The notes: generated from the letters alone by a model not told the origin. A stretch of DNA of 64,000 bases from an uncultured Flavobacteriales bacterium (GCA_913056345.1 CAJXMH010000007.1:47908-111907), one strand, 5' to 3'; shown: positions 44,238 to 53,672, counted from the first letter of the stretch. Program-made: numbers and translations.

Positions 44238-44268
44238 AGCGTACGTTTGTTATTTTCAAATGTACGCT
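44238..44268 (-). promoter_or_regulatory. Toxin-antitoxin operator palindrome with embedded promoter elements
   Basis: Arms AGCGTACGTTTG (44238-44249) and CAAATGTACGCT (44257-44268) are inverted repeats matching at 11 of 12 positions, seven bases apart. On the minus strand the arm contains TACATTTG and on the plus strand TACGTTTG, both exact TAnnTTTG promoter elements. Repressor binding here would block transcription of the antitoxin-toxin genes and of any divergent transcript. Confidence 0.75.
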
Positions 44269-44430
44269 TTTTGGCAAAGAGAACTGTATTACTGTTTGTC
44301 AGTTGTTGTCAAGGCATGGCGAAAAGCTTAATTTGCACCTCCTTTAAATAGAAGGTACATGGAAACAGGGAGGGAAGGTAGTCGAAGTAACAGTGATCTT
44401 TGAAGAAGGATAAATTAGTGTTGAATTAAA
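44269..44430. other. Intergenic stretch with possible short divergent transcript
   Basis: This region has no recognised gene. On the plus strand it lies between the TACGTTTG element at 44242 and a strong terminator at 44431. It holds two tiny frames (ATG at 44316, 11 codons; ATG at 44359, 14 codons) and, in another frame, about 20 codons reading IEGTWKQGGKVVEVTVIF and ending at a TAA near 44413, which look like the end of a lost gene. None is convincing as a protein. Confidence 0.4.
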
Positions 44431-44460
44431 AAAGCCTGATGAAAAAAATCATCAGGCTTT
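44431..44460. terminator. Bidirectional intrinsic terminator
   Basis: A perfect 12-bp stem (aaagcctgatga with tcatcaggcttt) and a six-A loop, followed by T-rich sequence on the plus strand and preceded by A-rich sequence, so it works in both directions. It ends the outer-membrane barrel gene on the minus strand and any plus-strand transcript from the TA operator. Confidence 0.85.
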
Positions 44461-44483
44461 TTATTTTGTGGATTGTTAATCAA

Positions 44484-45125
44484 TTATTCAAATGGAATTC
44501 TAACCCCTAAGTTTAAAGCTATCTGTCCGGGAATTTCTACCTCTACGGTCTCACCATTTTCTTGGTTAGCAGGAATATTCAATTTTGCTTCAGCAAAACC
44601 ATATCCGAAACCTAAGTTTGCTTCCATACCAACTCCTGCACCAATAATGAAATTTGAAAAAGTTTCGTCGGTCAATTCAGGTGTTTGGTAATTACTTTCG
44701 TTATAACTTTCTGTTATTTCAGACTTGTAAGGAGAAAGTAATAGACCTAAGTCGAGTTCACCATAAATATTGAAGTCTCCTTCGTAATCTCCAACAAAAT
44801 ACCTTTTGGCACCGACATAAACGTTGATAAATGAGTAGGAGTTTTCTCCTTCAACTGTAATTGGATTATTAGTTGAACTTAGGGGGGATAATGTGTATTC
44901 GGTTTCATCTGTGTTGCCAAAATAATAACCAAATCCACCTGTGAAAACCAATCTGTCATCTTGCGCATAATCTCCTCTTAGAGAGAGACCGGGTGTACTT
45001 AACTCACTATAATCACCTAAAAAATTAAGATAAGAAAAGCTAGCTCCTACGCTTAGTTGGGCTGTGGCAGCGTTAGTGGCCAAAGCTAAGATTGAAATTA
45101 AAATGGTTTTTTTCAAAAAATTCAT
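44484..45125 (-). CDS. Outer-membrane beta-barrel protein
   Basis: The 213-residue protein has a signal peptide (about 1-22, ALATNAATAQ) and alternating beta strands ending in a Phe-containing C-terminus (ALNLGVRIPFE) typical of small eight-stranded barrels. Recognisable strands are LSVGASFSYLNFLGDYS, GGFGYYFGN, INVYVGAKRYFVGD and IIGAGVGMEANLGFGYGFAEAKL. Ligand and role are unknown. It is a single gene with its own promoter element TATATTTG and a 3' terminator. Confidence 0.88.
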   Translation of the reverse strand: MNFLKKTILISILALATNAATAQLSVGASFSYLNFLGDYSELSTPGLSLRGDYAQDDRLVFTGGFGYYFGNTDETEYTLSPLSSTNNPITVEGENSYSFINVYVGAKRYFVGDYEGDFNIYGELDLGLLLSPYKSEITESYNESNYQTPELTDETFSNFIIGAGVGMEANLGFGYGFAEAKLNIPANQENGETVEVEIPGQIALNLGVRIPFE

Positions 45126-45148
45126 TGTGTAAGTTTTAGATTAAAATT

Positions 45149-45191
45149 TGATACTCATGTATCAGTAAAAAAATGAACTGCGGCAAATATA
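45149..45191 (-). promoter_or_regulatory. Promoter region of the barrel gene with TGATAC dyad
   Basis: TATATTTG at 45184-45191 on the minus strand is an exact TAnnTTTG. A dyad TGATAC-tcat-GTATCA (45149-45164) lies in the predicted 5' leader, with another TGATAC near 45209. The dyad could bind a regulator or form a small hairpin. Confidence 0.4.
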
Positions 45192-45271
45192 GTATTTCAA
45201 AATAAAGTTGATACATGGGAGCTTGGATTTATATATCGCCTATTCTAGTCCATATTATAGACCCAAACTAT

Positions 45272-45279
45272 TACCTTTG
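45272..45279 (+). promoter_or_regulatory. Predicted -7 element TACCTTTG of icmF
   Basis: This is an exact TAnnTTTG on the plus strand, 25 bases before the icmF ATG. No TTG is at the usual -33 distance. Confidence 0.5.
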
Positions 45280-45304
45280 CTTTTGAATTTTCAAGTCAGA
45301 TTTC

Positions 45305-48300
45305 ATGGAAACAGTAGCTCCTTACAAACCCAAGCACAAAATTAGAATTGTCACCGCTGCCTCTTTATTCGATGGCCACGATGCGGCCATTAATGTAATG
45401 CGTCGAATCATCCAATCAACCGGGGTTGAGGTAATTCACCTCGGCCACGATCGCTCGGTGCAGGAAGTGGTGGATACCGCCATTCAAGAAGATGTGCAAG
45501 CCATTGCCATGACTTCCTACCAAGGTGGACACACCGAGTATTTCAAATACATGAAAGACCTCTTGGAAGAAAAAGGAGCTGGCCACATCAAGATCTTTGG
45601 TGGAGGAGGAGGAGTGATTCTTCCAGAAGAGATTGAAGAATTACATGAATACGGCATTACTCGAATTTATTCCCCTGATGATGGTCGTCAACTTGGCTTG
45701 CAAGGCATGATCAACGATTTGGTTGAACAGAGTGATTACCCCACCGGACAAAGTTTAAATGGTGAGATTAATCATTTGGCAGAGAAAGATGCCAAATCCA
45801 TCGGACGGATTATTTCAGGAGCGGAGAATTACCCAGAAGATTCCCAGTCGATTTTAGATGAAGTCCACAAAAAGGCAAAAGACGTTAAAACGCCTGTCTT
45901 GGGAATTACCGGAACCGGAGGGGCCGGAAAGTCTTCTTTAGTGGATGAGCTAGTTCGTCGCTTTTTAATTGACTTTCCTGAAAAAACCATGGGAATCATT
46001 TCGGTAGATCCTTCTAAAAGAAAAACCGGAGGAGCTTTATTGGGCGATCGAATTCGCATGAATTCCATTAAAAGTGATCGGGTATACATGCGTTCTTTGG
46101 CAACTCGTCAGAGCAACCTGGCACTTTCCAAACATGTGAAAGAAGCCGTTTCTATTTTAAAAGCAGCCAATTACGATTTGATCATTTTGGAAACTTCTGG
46201 TATTGGTCAATCCGATACGGAAATTACCGAGCACTCTGATGTGAGTTTATATGTGATGACACCAGAATTTGGTGCTGCCACGCAATTAGAAAAGATCGAC
46301 ATGCTTGACTTTGCCGATGTGATTGCCATTAATAAGTTCGACAAGCGCGGATCTTTAGATGCTATTCGCGATGTAAAAAAACAATACAAAAGAAACCACC
46401 AGCTTTTTGAAGCTAAAGATGAAGACTTACCGGTTTTTGGAACCATTGCTTCTCAGTTCAACGATCCGGGTATGAATCAGCTTTATAAAAAGTTGATGGA
46501 TGAAATTGCTACCAAGACCAATTCGGATTTGAATAGCACTTTTGAGATCACCGACGAAATGTCGGAGAAGATCTTTGTGATTCCACCAAAACGTACTCGT
46601 TATTTAGCGGAAATTGCAGAAAACAACCGCTCTTACGACGAATGGGTAGAGCAGCAGTCAGAGATTGCGCAAAAGCTTTACGGCATTCAAAAGTCCATGG
46701 ACACCATTCAAGAAATGGAGGTGGACGATAAAGACCGTTTAATCAAAAAGCTGCAAGAGTCTTTTGAGAAAGTTAAGCTAGAGCTCGATCCGAAGAATTG
46801 GAAATTGATCGAAGACTGGTCGGAAAAGCAAAAGAAATATAGCGATCCGATTTTCACCTTTAAAGTTCGTGACAAAGAAATTAAGATGGAGACTCATACC
46901 GAGTCACTTTCTCATACTCAAATTCCTAAAGTAGCTTTGCCCAAGTATCAAGCCTGGGGCGACTTACTAAAATGGAACTTACAAGAAAATGTACCCGGTG
47001 AATTTCCTTACACTTCAGGATTGTTTCCATTTAAAAGAAAAGGAGAAGATCCAACTAGAATGTTTGCCGGAGAAGGTGGACCGGAGCGAACCAATCGTCG
47101 GTTTCATTATGTTTCTTTAGACTTACCTGCCAAGCGATTATCAACCGCCTTTGATTCCGTAACGCTTTACGGTCATGACCCAGCTTACCGACCAGACATC
47201 TACGGAAAAATTGGAAATGCCGGTGTGTCAATTTGCTGTTTGGATGATGCTAAGAAACTCTATTCGGGATTCAATCTAGCCGATTCCAAAACCTCCGTTT
47301 CCATGACCATCAACGGTCCTGCGCCTATGTTGCTAGGCTTTTTTATGAATGCCGCTATTGATCAGCAATGTGAGCTATACATCAAGGAAAACGGGCTAGA
47401 GAAAGAAGTTGAAGCCAAAATTGAAAAAATTTATCAGGAGAAGGGAGTTGAACGTCCAGCTTACCAAGGCGAATTACCAGAAGGGAATGATGGCTTAGGC
47501 TTGATGTTACTCGGTGTTACGGGAGACCAAGTGCTGGATCAAGATGTTTATGAGAAAATAAAATCCGATACCATCAAGGTAGTTCGAGGCACGGTGCAAG
47601 CTGATATTTTGAAGGAAGACCAAGCGCAGAATACCTGTATCTTCTCGACTGAATTTGCCCTGCGTTTAATGGGTGATGTGCAAGAGTACTTTATTGAGGA
47701 AGCAGTTCGAAACTTCTATTCAGTTTCCATTTCCGGTTATCACATTGCAGAAGCAGGTGCCAATCCCATTACCCAATTGGCTTTTACTTTGGCCAATGGT
47801 TTTACTTACGTAGAATATTACCTGAGCCGGGGTATGGACATTAACAAGTTTGGTCCGAATCTATCTTTCTTCTTCTCCAACGGAATTGATCCGGAATATG
47901 CGGTGATTGGCAGAGTTGCCAGGAGAATTTGGTCTAAAGCCTTGAAGCAGAAATACGGCGCAAATCCAAGAGCGCAAATGTTGAAATACCACATTCAAAC
48001 CTCAGGGCGTTCCTTGCATGCTCAGGAAATTGACTTCAATGACATTAGAACTACCCTGCAGGCACTTTACGCCATATACGATAACTGTAATTCTTTGCAT
48101 ACCAACGCCTATGATGAGGCAATCACCACTCCAACCGAGGAAAGTGTGCGTCGAGCCATGGCCATTCAGCTCATCATTAACCGTGAGCTAGGACTAGCTA
48201 AGAATGAAAATCCAATTCAAGGTTCTTTTATCATTGAAGAATTAACTGATTTGGTTGAAGAGGCTGTCTTAACTGAATTCGAGAGAATTACCGAAAGAGG

Positions 48301-48685
48301 TGGAGTTTTGGGAGCCATGGAAACCATGTACCAAAGAAGTAAGATTCAAGAAGAGAGTTTGTATTATGAGAATTTAAAGCATACCGGAGAGTTCCCAATC
48401 ATCGGCGTAAACACCTTCTTGAGTTCGAAAGGTTCACCCACAGTAAGACCAGGAGAAGTAATTCGCGCCACAAAAGAAGAAAAGGAATACCAGATCGAAA
48501 TGTTAAAGAACTTGCACAAGGCTTATGAAGATTCAGCCTCAACTGAATTAAATAAGCTTCAGAAAGTGGCGATCGAAAATGGGAATATGTTTGAAGCTTT
48601 AATGGAGGTTACCAAACGCTGTTCTTTAGGGCAGATTACTGACGCCATGTTTGAAGTTGGAGGGCAGTATAGAAGAAATATGTAA
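45305..48685 (+). CDS. icmF: Fused isobutyryl-CoA mutase IcmF
   Basis: At 1126 residues it has the full fusion order. The B12-binding domain is at about 14-150 ([16 protein letters not shown], with the His ligand of DxHxxG type). A MeaB-like GTPase follows, with Walker [10 protein letters not shown] at about 203-211 and NKFDKRG near 342. The large acyl-CoA mutase domain covers about 560-1126 ([23 protein letters not shown] near 900). It interconverts isobutyryl-CoA and n-butyryl-CoA with adenosylcobalamin, and some forms also act on pivalyl- or isovaleryl-CoA. The fused G-protein loads and protects the cofactor. It is a single gene with its own promoter element. Confidence 0.93.
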   Translation: METVAPYKPKHKIRIVTAASLFDGHDAAINVMRRIIQSTGVEVIHLGHDRSVQEVVDTAIQEDVQAIAMTSYQGGHTEYFKYMKDLLEEKGAGHIKIFGGGGGVILPEEIEELHEYGITRIYSPDDGRQLGLQGMINDLVEQSDYPTGQSLNGEINHLAEKDAKSIGRIISGAENYPEDSQSILDEVHKKAKDVKTPVLGITGTGGAGKSSLVDELVRRFLIDFPEKTMGIISVDPSKRKTGGALLGDRIRMNSIKSDRVYMRSLATRQSNLALSKHVKEAVSILKAANYDLIILETSGIGQSDTEITEHSDVSLYVMTPEFGAATQLEKIDMLDFADVIAINKFDKRGSLDAIRDVKKQYKRNHQLFEAKDEDLPVFGTIASQFNDPGMNQLYKKLMDEIATKTNSDLNSTFEITDEMSEKIFVIPPKRTRYLAEIAENNRSYDEWVEQQSEIAQKLYGIQKSMDTIQEMEVDDKDRLIKKLQESFEKVKLELDPKNWKLIEDWSEKQKKYSDPIFTFKVRDKEIKMETHTESLSHTQIPKVALPKYQAWGDLLKWNLQENVPGEFPYTSGLFPFKRKGEDPTRMFAGEGGPERTNRRFHYVSLDLPAKRLSTAFDSVTLYGHDPAYRPDIYGKIGNAGVSICCLDDAKKLYSGFNLADSKTSVSMTINGPAPMLLGFFMNAAIDQQCELYIKENGLEKEVEAKIEKIYQEKGVERPAYQGELPEGNDGLGLMLLGVTGDQVLDQDVYEKIKSDTIKVVRGTVQADILKEDQAQNTCIFSTEFALRLMGDVQEYFIEEAVRNFYSVSISGYHIAEAGANPITQLAFTLANGFTYVEYYLSRGMDINKFGPNLSFFFSNGIDPEYAVIGRVARRIWSKALKQKYGANPRAQMLKYHIQTSGRSLHAQEIDFNDIRTTLQALYAIYDNCNSLHTNAYDEAITTPTEESVRRAMAIQLIINRELGLAKNENPIQGSFIIEELTDLVEEAVLTEFERITERGGVLGAMETMYQRSKIQEESLYYENLKHTGEFPIIGVNTFLSSKGSPTVRPGEVIRATKEEKEYQIEMLKNLHKAYEDSASTELNKLQKVAIENGNMFEALMEVTKRCSLGQITDAMFEVGGQYRRNM

Positions 48686-48703
48686 GCAAGCTGTTAGACT
48701 GTT

Positions 48704-49333
48704 TTACGTTCTTTTTCTGTAGACCGAGCTGAAGAATAATTTCTTGCAGAATTCCTTGCTTTCCTCAAGACTAAAGCTGTGTTTGCTAAATAATGTCTTA
48801 TAGTGATAAATGCTTTTTTGATCTGCTTTTACACTAAAGTATAGGAAAAGAAACATCAATTTGATCCACAGCTTATGATGCAGCCTTTGTGGTGGGTTGA
48901 AGTCTGCCATCAGCCATTTCCCATTCTCTTTAAGGCTTGGAAGAAGTTTAGCGTGTAATTGAGCGCTTTTTTTAGGTTTGAAAATATCAAAGAAAAAGAA
49001 GGTGAGTATGCAGTCGTAGTCTTGATCCGTTAATGCTACATCTTCTAGCTTCTGCTCAATGAAGTTAATTTGGTTTGATGCATTGCTGCTAAGTTGCTTT
49101 TTTGCTAAAGCAATCATTTTAGGAGCAGGTTCGAGATAATCTATTTCAATAGCAGGTTTCAGGCGGAACAGTTCAGGAATGAAATGTCCACTGCCGCCAC
49201 CAACAACCAAGATCTTAGCATCTTCATCAATTTGGCTGAGGTAATAAGTTTGAGCCTTTTTTTGACAATCTCCGAAAGCGAAACGAACCAAGGTGTCATA
49301 AAAGGGAGCGATTCGATTGTAGTTGTTTTTCAC
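48704..49333 (-). CDS. Class I SAM-dependent methyltransferase
   Basis: The 209-residue protein starts MKNNYNRIAPFYDTLVRFAFG with a GTG codon and has SAM motif I KILVVGGGSGHFIPEL, followed by the acidic loop in YLEPAPKMIALAKKQL and motif IV DYDCILTFFFFDIF. The pattern resembles the UbiE/MenG-like group, but no quinone gene is nearby and the substrate is unknown. It converges with icmF, 18 bases apart, and diverges from the GT2 gene. Confidence 0.85.
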   Translation of the reverse strand: MKNNYNRIAPFYDTLVRFAFGDCQKKAQTYYLSQIDEDAKILVVGGGSGHFIPELFRLKPAIEIDYLEPAPKMIALAKKQLSSNASNQINFIEQKLEDVALTDQDYDCILTFFFFDIFKPKKSAQLHAKLLPSLKENGKWLMADFNPPQRLHHKLWIKLMFLFLYFSVKADQKSIYHYKTLFSKHSFSLEESKEFCKKLFFSSVYRKRT

Positions 49334-49418
49334 CTGAGAATTTTATTGCTCAATTTTAGAGCCTTAAAGTTCGTCCAAAGTACTTTAATTTGCTTTTTGA
49401 TAAGCAGTGTGAAATTTT

Positions 49419-50162
49419 ATGATTCAGAATCGAAAAGTCGTAGTAGTAATGCCAGCCTACAACGCTTCAAAAACATTGGCTAAAACCTATGCTGAAATTC
49501 CTAAAGACTTAGTGGATGAGGTAGTGGTAGTAGACGACTGTAGTCAGGACGATACTGCCCAGAAAGCCAAAGAGTTGGGCATAAAGCATATTATCCGTCA
49601 TGAGCGAAATAAAGGATATGGAGGAAACCAAAAAACCTGTTATAAAAAGGCGCTAGAGTTAGATGCAGACATCGTGATCATGGTGCATCCGGATTATCAA
49701 TACACCCCCAAACTGATTCCTTCCATGTGCCATTTGATTGCCAACGATCTTTTTCATGTAGTGCTTGGCTCTCGGATATTAGGAACCGGAGCTTTAAAAG
49801 GAGGTATGCCACTGTATAAATACGTTGCCAATCGTTTTTTAACCTTGGTGCAAAATATTCTTGTGGGAGCCAAGCTTTCAGAATACCATACCGGTTACCG
49901 TGCCTTCTCAAAAGAGATCCTGCAAGCCATCAATTTTGAAACCAATTCGGATAATTTCGTTTTCGACAACCAAATGCTATCCCAGATCTTATACCAAGGC
50001 TATGAGATTGCTGAGGTAACCTGTCCCACTAAGTATTTTGATGAAGGCTCATCCATAAACTTTACCAATTCAGTGCAGTATGGAATAGGGGTGCTGCGTA
50101 CCTCACTGCTTCATCGACTTCAAAAGTGGGGCCTGATCAACCACAGGCTCTACCAAAAGTAA
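49419..50162 (+). CDS. GT2 family glycosyltransferase, dolichyl-phosphate mannose synthase-like
   Basis: This 247-residue single-domain GT2 has VVVMPAYNASKTLAKTYAEIP, VVVDDCSQDDTAQ (nucleotide-sugar DxD region), HERNKGYGGNQKTCYKKAL, MVHPDYQY and the acceptor block LSEYHTGYRAFSKEIL. It has no C-terminal membrane helix. The pattern is of DPM1-like enzymes that transfer a hexose to a polyprenyl phosphate. It stands alone; a 7-bp dyad just after its stop may act as a weak terminator. Confidence 0.9.
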   Translation: MIQNRKVVVVMPAYNASKTLAKTYAEIPKDLVDEVVVVDDCSQDDTAQKAKELGIKHIIRHERNKGYGGNQKTCYKKALELDADIVIMVHPDYQYTPKLIPSMCHLIANDLFHVVLGSRILGTGALKGGMPLYKYVANRFLTLVQNILVGAKLSEYHTGYRAFSKEILQAINFETNSDNFVFDNQMLSQILYQGYEIAEVTCPTKYFDEGSSINFTNSVQYGIGVLRTSLLHRLQKWGLINHRLYQK

Positions 50163-50175
50163 GTTAACAGAACTT

Positions 50176-50202
50176 ACTTGGCTTTGCTATTAAATGCCAA
50201 GT
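50176..50202. other. 7-bp dyad downstream of the GT2 gene
   Basis: ACTTGGC (50176-50182) and GCCAAGT (50196-50202) form a perfect inverted repeat with a 13-base loop. There is no T-run after it. It lies eight bases upstream of the pruA -33 TTG, so it could be an operator or a weak terminator. Confidence 0.35.
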
Positions 50203-50209
50203 CATTACC

Positions 50210-50240
50210 TTGCATAGCCCAGCTTGAAGCCCTAATTTTG
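50210..50240 (+). promoter_or_regulatory. Predicted pruA promoter (TTG-N20-TAATTTTG)
   Basis: TTG at 50210-50212 and TAATTTTG at 50233-50240 with a 20-base spacer match the Bacteroidota consensus TTG-N(17-23)-TAnnTTTG. This is the best two-part match in the window. The leader would be about 45 bases. Confidence 0.6.
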
Positions 50241-50290
50241 CAAGCGCATTAGAATAGAATAATTCACGAATATTAAACCAACAATACACT

Positions 50291-51913
50291 ATGTCAAACG
50301 CAATTTTTAATCCACCTGCAGCCATTAATGAGCCGATTTTATCTTACGCTCCAGGCAGTGCAGAAAGAGAACTTCTTCAAGAAACCGTTGCTAGCTTAAA
50401 AGCAGAAGAAAGGGATATTCCCATGTTTATTGGGGGAAAAGAGGTGAGAACTGATAACAAAGTAAGCATGCATCCACCTTACCAGCATAAGCACTGCTTG
50501 GGTCATTATCATAAAGGAGATTCTTCTCACGTTAAAAAAGCGGTTGATGCAGCCTTAGCAGCCAAAGAAGAATGGGCCAACTTGCCTTGGGAGCAGCGCG
50601 CATCTGTTTTCTTGAAAGCAGCTGAGTTAATTGCTGGACCTTACCGTCAAAAAATGAACGGCGCCACCATGCTAGCGCAGTCTAAGAATGCTTTCCAAGC
50701 TGAAATTGACTCTGCTTGTGAGATCATCGATTTTTTCCGTTTTAATGCGGAGTATATGAGACAGATCTACACAGAACAACCTGAATCTTCAGAGGGTGTG
50801 TGGAACCGATTAGAATACCGTCCTCTAGAGGGCTTTGTGTTTGCGATTACGCCTTTTAACTTTACTGCTATTGCAGGTAATTTGCCTGCCAGTCCTGCTA
50901 TGATGGGTAATACAGTGGTTTGGAAGCCTGCTGATTCTCAAATTTATTCTGCATGGATGATTATGGAGGTTTTACGTGAAGCGGGATTGCCTGATGGGGT
51001 AATTAATTTGGTTTACACGGAAGGGCCTGATGCAGGGGAAGTGATCTTCAATCACCGTGATTTTGCAGGTTTACATTTTACCGGGTCAACTGGAATTTTT
51101 CAGCAGCTTTGGAAAACCATCGGTAACAATATAGAAAAGTACCGTTCTTACCCTAGAATAGTGGGTGAAACAGGCGGAAAGGATTTTATTGTAGCACATG
51201 AATCAGCCAATCCAAAAGAGGTGGCTACTGCCATTATAAGAGGTTCTTTTGAATTTCAGGGTCAAAAATGTTCAGCTGCCAGTCGAGCTTACGTTCCGTC
51301 GGGAATGTGGGAAGAAGTAAAAGGTTATTTGCTTGAAGACTTGAAAGATATTAAAGTAGGAAGCCCTGAGGATTACAGCAACTTTGTAAATGCGGTAATT
51401 GATGAAAAAGCATTTGATAAGATTTCGCACTACATTGACAATGCGAAAAAGGCAGATTCTGCTGAGATTATTGCAGGAGGAACCTACGATAAGTCTGAGG
51501 GGTATTTTATCGATCCAACAGTTATTCTAGCTAAAGATCCTAAATATACTACCATGGTTGAAGAGATTTTTGGACCCGTGATCAGCATCTATGTTTACGA
51601 TGAAAAAGACTTTGAGGCTACCTTGAAGTTGGTAGACGAAAATGATTATGCCCTTACAGGAGGAATTTTCGCTAAAGACCGTCATATTTTAAATCAAATG
51701 TGCAAAGCCCTAGAAAATGCAGCTGGTAACTTTTACATTAATGACAAGCCAACCGGTGCCGTTGTTGGTCAACAGCCATTTGGTGGTGCACGTAAATCGG
51801 GAACCAATGATAAGGCAGGAGCCATGCAGAATTTAATGCGTTGGGTTTCTGCAAGAACCATGAAGGAAACCTTCGTTCCTGCGAAGGATTATCGTTACCC
51901 ATTTTTAGGATAA
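50291..51913 (+). CDS. pruA: L-glutamate gamma-semialdehyde dehydrogenase (P5C dehydrogenase)
   Basis: At 540 residues this is the monofunctional P5CDH type. Key blocks are AITPFNFTAIAGNLPASPA, the NAD site FTGSTGIF, the catalytic Glu in GETGGKDF, the catalytic Cys in FQGQKCSAASRAY, and EEIFGPVISIYVY. It oxidises glutamate semialdehyde to glutamate with NAD in proline breakdown. No proline dehydrogenase (putA/fadM-type) gene is in the window. A strong hairpin terminator follows. Confidence 0.96.
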   Translation: MSNAIFNPPAAINEPILSYAPGSAERELLQETVASLKAEERDIPMFIGGKEVRTDNKVSMHPPYQHKHCLGHYHKGDSSHVKKAVDAALAAKEEWANLPWEQRASVFLKAAELIAGPYRQKMNGATMLAQSKNAFQAEIDSACEIIDFFRFNAEYMRQIYTEQPESSEGVWNRLEYRPLEGFVFAITPFNFTAIAGNLPASPAMMGNTVVWKPADSQIYSAWMIMEVLREAGLPDGVINLVYTEGPDAGEVIFNHRDFAGLHFTGSTGIFQQLWKTIGNNIEKYRSYPRIVGETGGKDFIVAHESANPKEVATAIIRGSFEFQGQKCSAASRAYVPSGMWEEVKGYLLEDLKDIKVGSPEDYSNFVNAVIDEKAFDKISHYIDNAKKADSAEIIAGGTYDKSEGYFIDPTVILAKDPKYTTMVEEIFGPVISIYVYDEKDFEATLKLVDENDYALTGGIFAKDRHILNQMCKALENAAGNFYINDKPTGAVVGQQPFGGARKSGTNDKAGAMQNLMRWVSARTMKETFVPAKDYRYPFLG

Positions 51914-51934
51914 AGTCCATTAAATTAAACTAAC

Positions 51935-51969
51935 AAAAGCCTGTTGAACTATTCAGCAGGCTTTTTTTT
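51935..51969 (+). terminator. Intrinsic terminator of pruA
   Basis: A 14-bp stem (51935-51948 with 52-65 of the same block, one G-U pair) with a three-base loop is followed by a run of T. It separates pruA from the septum-initiator gene. Confidence 0.85.
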
Positions 51970-51985
51970 GTGCTAGCTTTTTTCT

Positions 51986-52312
51986 ATGCACCTTTGTAAG
52001 GTGAAATTTAAAACCAAGTTTAAGTTACCTGTTTTTCTTAGGAATCGATACGCTATCACGGCTATTGTCTTTCTAGCTTGGATTACTTTTTTTGATCAAA
52101 ATAATTTGATCACGCAGATCCAATACCGCATGGAGCTAGATCAATTGGAAGAAGAGAAAGAATTTTACCAAGAGGAGCTTAAAGTGATTCAGTCAGACTT
52201 AAAAGAGCTGGAAAGCAATCCCAAAAGTTTAGAAAAGTTTGCTCGTGAGAAGTACCTCATGAAGAAAGAGAATGAGGAGCTTTTTGTGATTGTGCTTGAG
52301 GAAGAAGAATAA
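51986..52312 (+). CDS. Septum formation initiator family protein (FtsB/DivIC-like)
   Basis: This 108-residue protein has a short basic N-terminus, one membrane helix (about 22-37, AITAIVFLAWITFF), then a coiled coil rich in Glu, Leu and Lys (about 45-75) and the conserved end SLEKFAREKYLMKKENEELFVIV. This is the layout of FtsB/DivIC, a bitopic division protein that binds FtsL and FtsQ at the septum. The neighbours are metabolic, so identity rests on the sequence alone. Confidence 0.88.
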   Translation: MHLCKVKFKTKFKLPVFLRNRYAITAIVFLAWITFFDQNNLITQIQYRMELDQLEEEKEFYQEELKVIQSDLKELESNPKSLEKFAREKYLMKKENEELFVIVLEEEE

Positions 52313-52314
52313 AA

Positions 52315-52345
52315 AAGCCCCGAACTTTCGTTCGAGGCTTCCTTA
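52315..52345. terminator. Probable terminator after the FtsB-like gene
   Basis: An 11-bp stem with one mismatch (52315-52325 with 52330-52340) and loop tttc is preceded by A-rich and followed by T-rich sequence. It lies between the converging FtsB-like and fahA genes and may serve both. Confidence 0.6.
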
Positions 52346-52362
52346 CTCTTTTTGATTGCTAG

Positions 52363-53637
52363 TTAATCATTGGTTGGAAGCACTTTCGTTCTAACCTCTC
52401 CGAAGCCAATTCTCACGCCGTTCTTCTCACAATTTCCGCGCATAATCACGGTGTCATGGTCTTGAATGAACTTCCGTTCACTGCCGTCATTTAATTTGAT
52501 GGGTTGGGTGCCTTTCCATGAAAGTTCAAGCATAGAGCCGTACGAATCCTTAGTGGGTCCACTAATAGTTCCGCTGGCATACATATCGCCTGCTTTGATG
52601 TTGCAACCATTAACACTGTGGTGGGCCAATTGCTGGTTTTGATTCCAATACATATGCTTGTAATTGGAATGACAAACCGTAGTTTCCTCAGCATTTTCCG
52701 GCTGAATGGCCACTTCTAAATTAATGTCAATGTTTTTATCTCCTTCATATTTAAGGTAGGGAAAAACCTCTGGTTCTTGCTTTGGACCTGCTGTTCTAAA
52801 GCTTTCTAAAGCATCTAAGGTTACTATCCAAGCCGATACAGAAGAAGCAAAGTTCTTAGCTAAGAATGGTCCAAGTGGTACATATTCCCACTTTTGAATA
52901 TCACGGGCAGACCAATCGTTAAAGAGAACCATCCCAAAAATGTATTCATCTGCTTCTTTCGTAGAAATACTTTCACCCAATGGTTTCCCATCAAAAGTGA
53001 TAAAGGCCATTTCCAATTCAAAGTCCAACAGCTTACAAGGACCGAAAACAGGCGGCTTCTCAGGGTCAGGCTTTTGCTGCCCTTTGGGACGTTTAATAGG
53101 AGTTTCTGATAAGATGATCGATGAGGCTCTACCATGATAGCCCACCGGAATGTATTTCCAATTTGGCAATAGTGCATTGTCAGGATCTCGGAACATTGTT
53201 CCAACGTTAGTAGCATGCTCAATGCTGGAGTAAAAGTCCGTGTAATCACCAATTTCTACAGGAAGTTCATTCTCTATTTCTTCAATTGGAATGAGGACCT
53301 TAGTATGATGATCAGTCGCATTTTTTAAACTTTCATCTTTTCCACTAAGCAACTCAGAAAGTCTATTGCGCAGTTTGCGTAAAGCTTGTTTCCCATGTTT
53401 CATCATAGGGTTTAGCTTGGCTTGATCAAAATCACTTTTAGCAAATTCCAAACCCTCAAGGTAGCCCAAATCAGATAAAGCGACCAGGTCAAGCGCATGG
53501 TCTCCAATTCTGCTTGCCGCCCGAGCCGAAACAGAATTACTTTTAATAATACCAAAGGGAAGGTTTTGGATGGGAAAGTCTGTGTTTTCAGGAACTTTTA
53601 CCCAAGATGTTAAAGAAGGATTGTTTGCTTCGATCAT
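52363..53637 (-). CDS. fahA: Fumarylacetoacetase
   Basis: At 424 residues this is the full eukaryote-like FAH. It has the N-terminal beta-roll domain (FPIQNLPFGIIK) and the catalytic domain with EHATNVGTMFRDP, PVGYHGRASSII, the metal ligands in DFELEMAFIT and FGMVLFNDWSARDIQKWEYVPLGPFLAKN. It hydrolyses fumarylacetoacetate to fumarate and acetoacetate, the last step of tyrosine breakdown. Other tyrosine-degradation genes are not in the window. TACCTTTG lies upstream. Confidence 0.96.
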   Translation of the reverse strand: MIEANNPSLTSWVKVPENTDFPIQNLPFGIIKSNSVSARAASRIGDHALDLVALSDLGYLEGLEFAKSDFDQAKLNPMMKHGKQALRKLRNRLSELLSGKDESLKNATDHHTKVLIPIEEIENELPVEIGDYTDFYSSIEHATNVGTMFRDPDNALLPNWKYIPVGYHGRASSIILSETPIKRPKGQQKPDPEKPPVFGPCKLLDFELEMAFITFDGKPLGESISTKEADEYIFGMVLFNDWSARDIQKWEYVPLGPFLAKNFASSVSAWIVTLDALESFRTAGPKQEPEVFPYLKYEGDKNIDINLEVAIQPENAEETTVCHSNYKHMYWNQNQQLAHHSVNGCNIKAGDMYASGTISGPTKDSYGSMLELSWKGTQPIKLNDGSERKFIQDHDTVIMRGNCEKNGVRIGFGEVRTKVLPTND

Positions 53638-53664
53638 AGTTTACTCTTGCTTTTGTTTTGCTTC

Positions 53665-53672
53665 AAAGGTAG
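53665..53672 (-). promoter_or_regulatory. Predicted -7 element TACCTTTG of fahA
   Basis: This is an exact TAnnTTTG on the minus strand, 28 bases from the fahA ATG. Confidence 0.5.
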
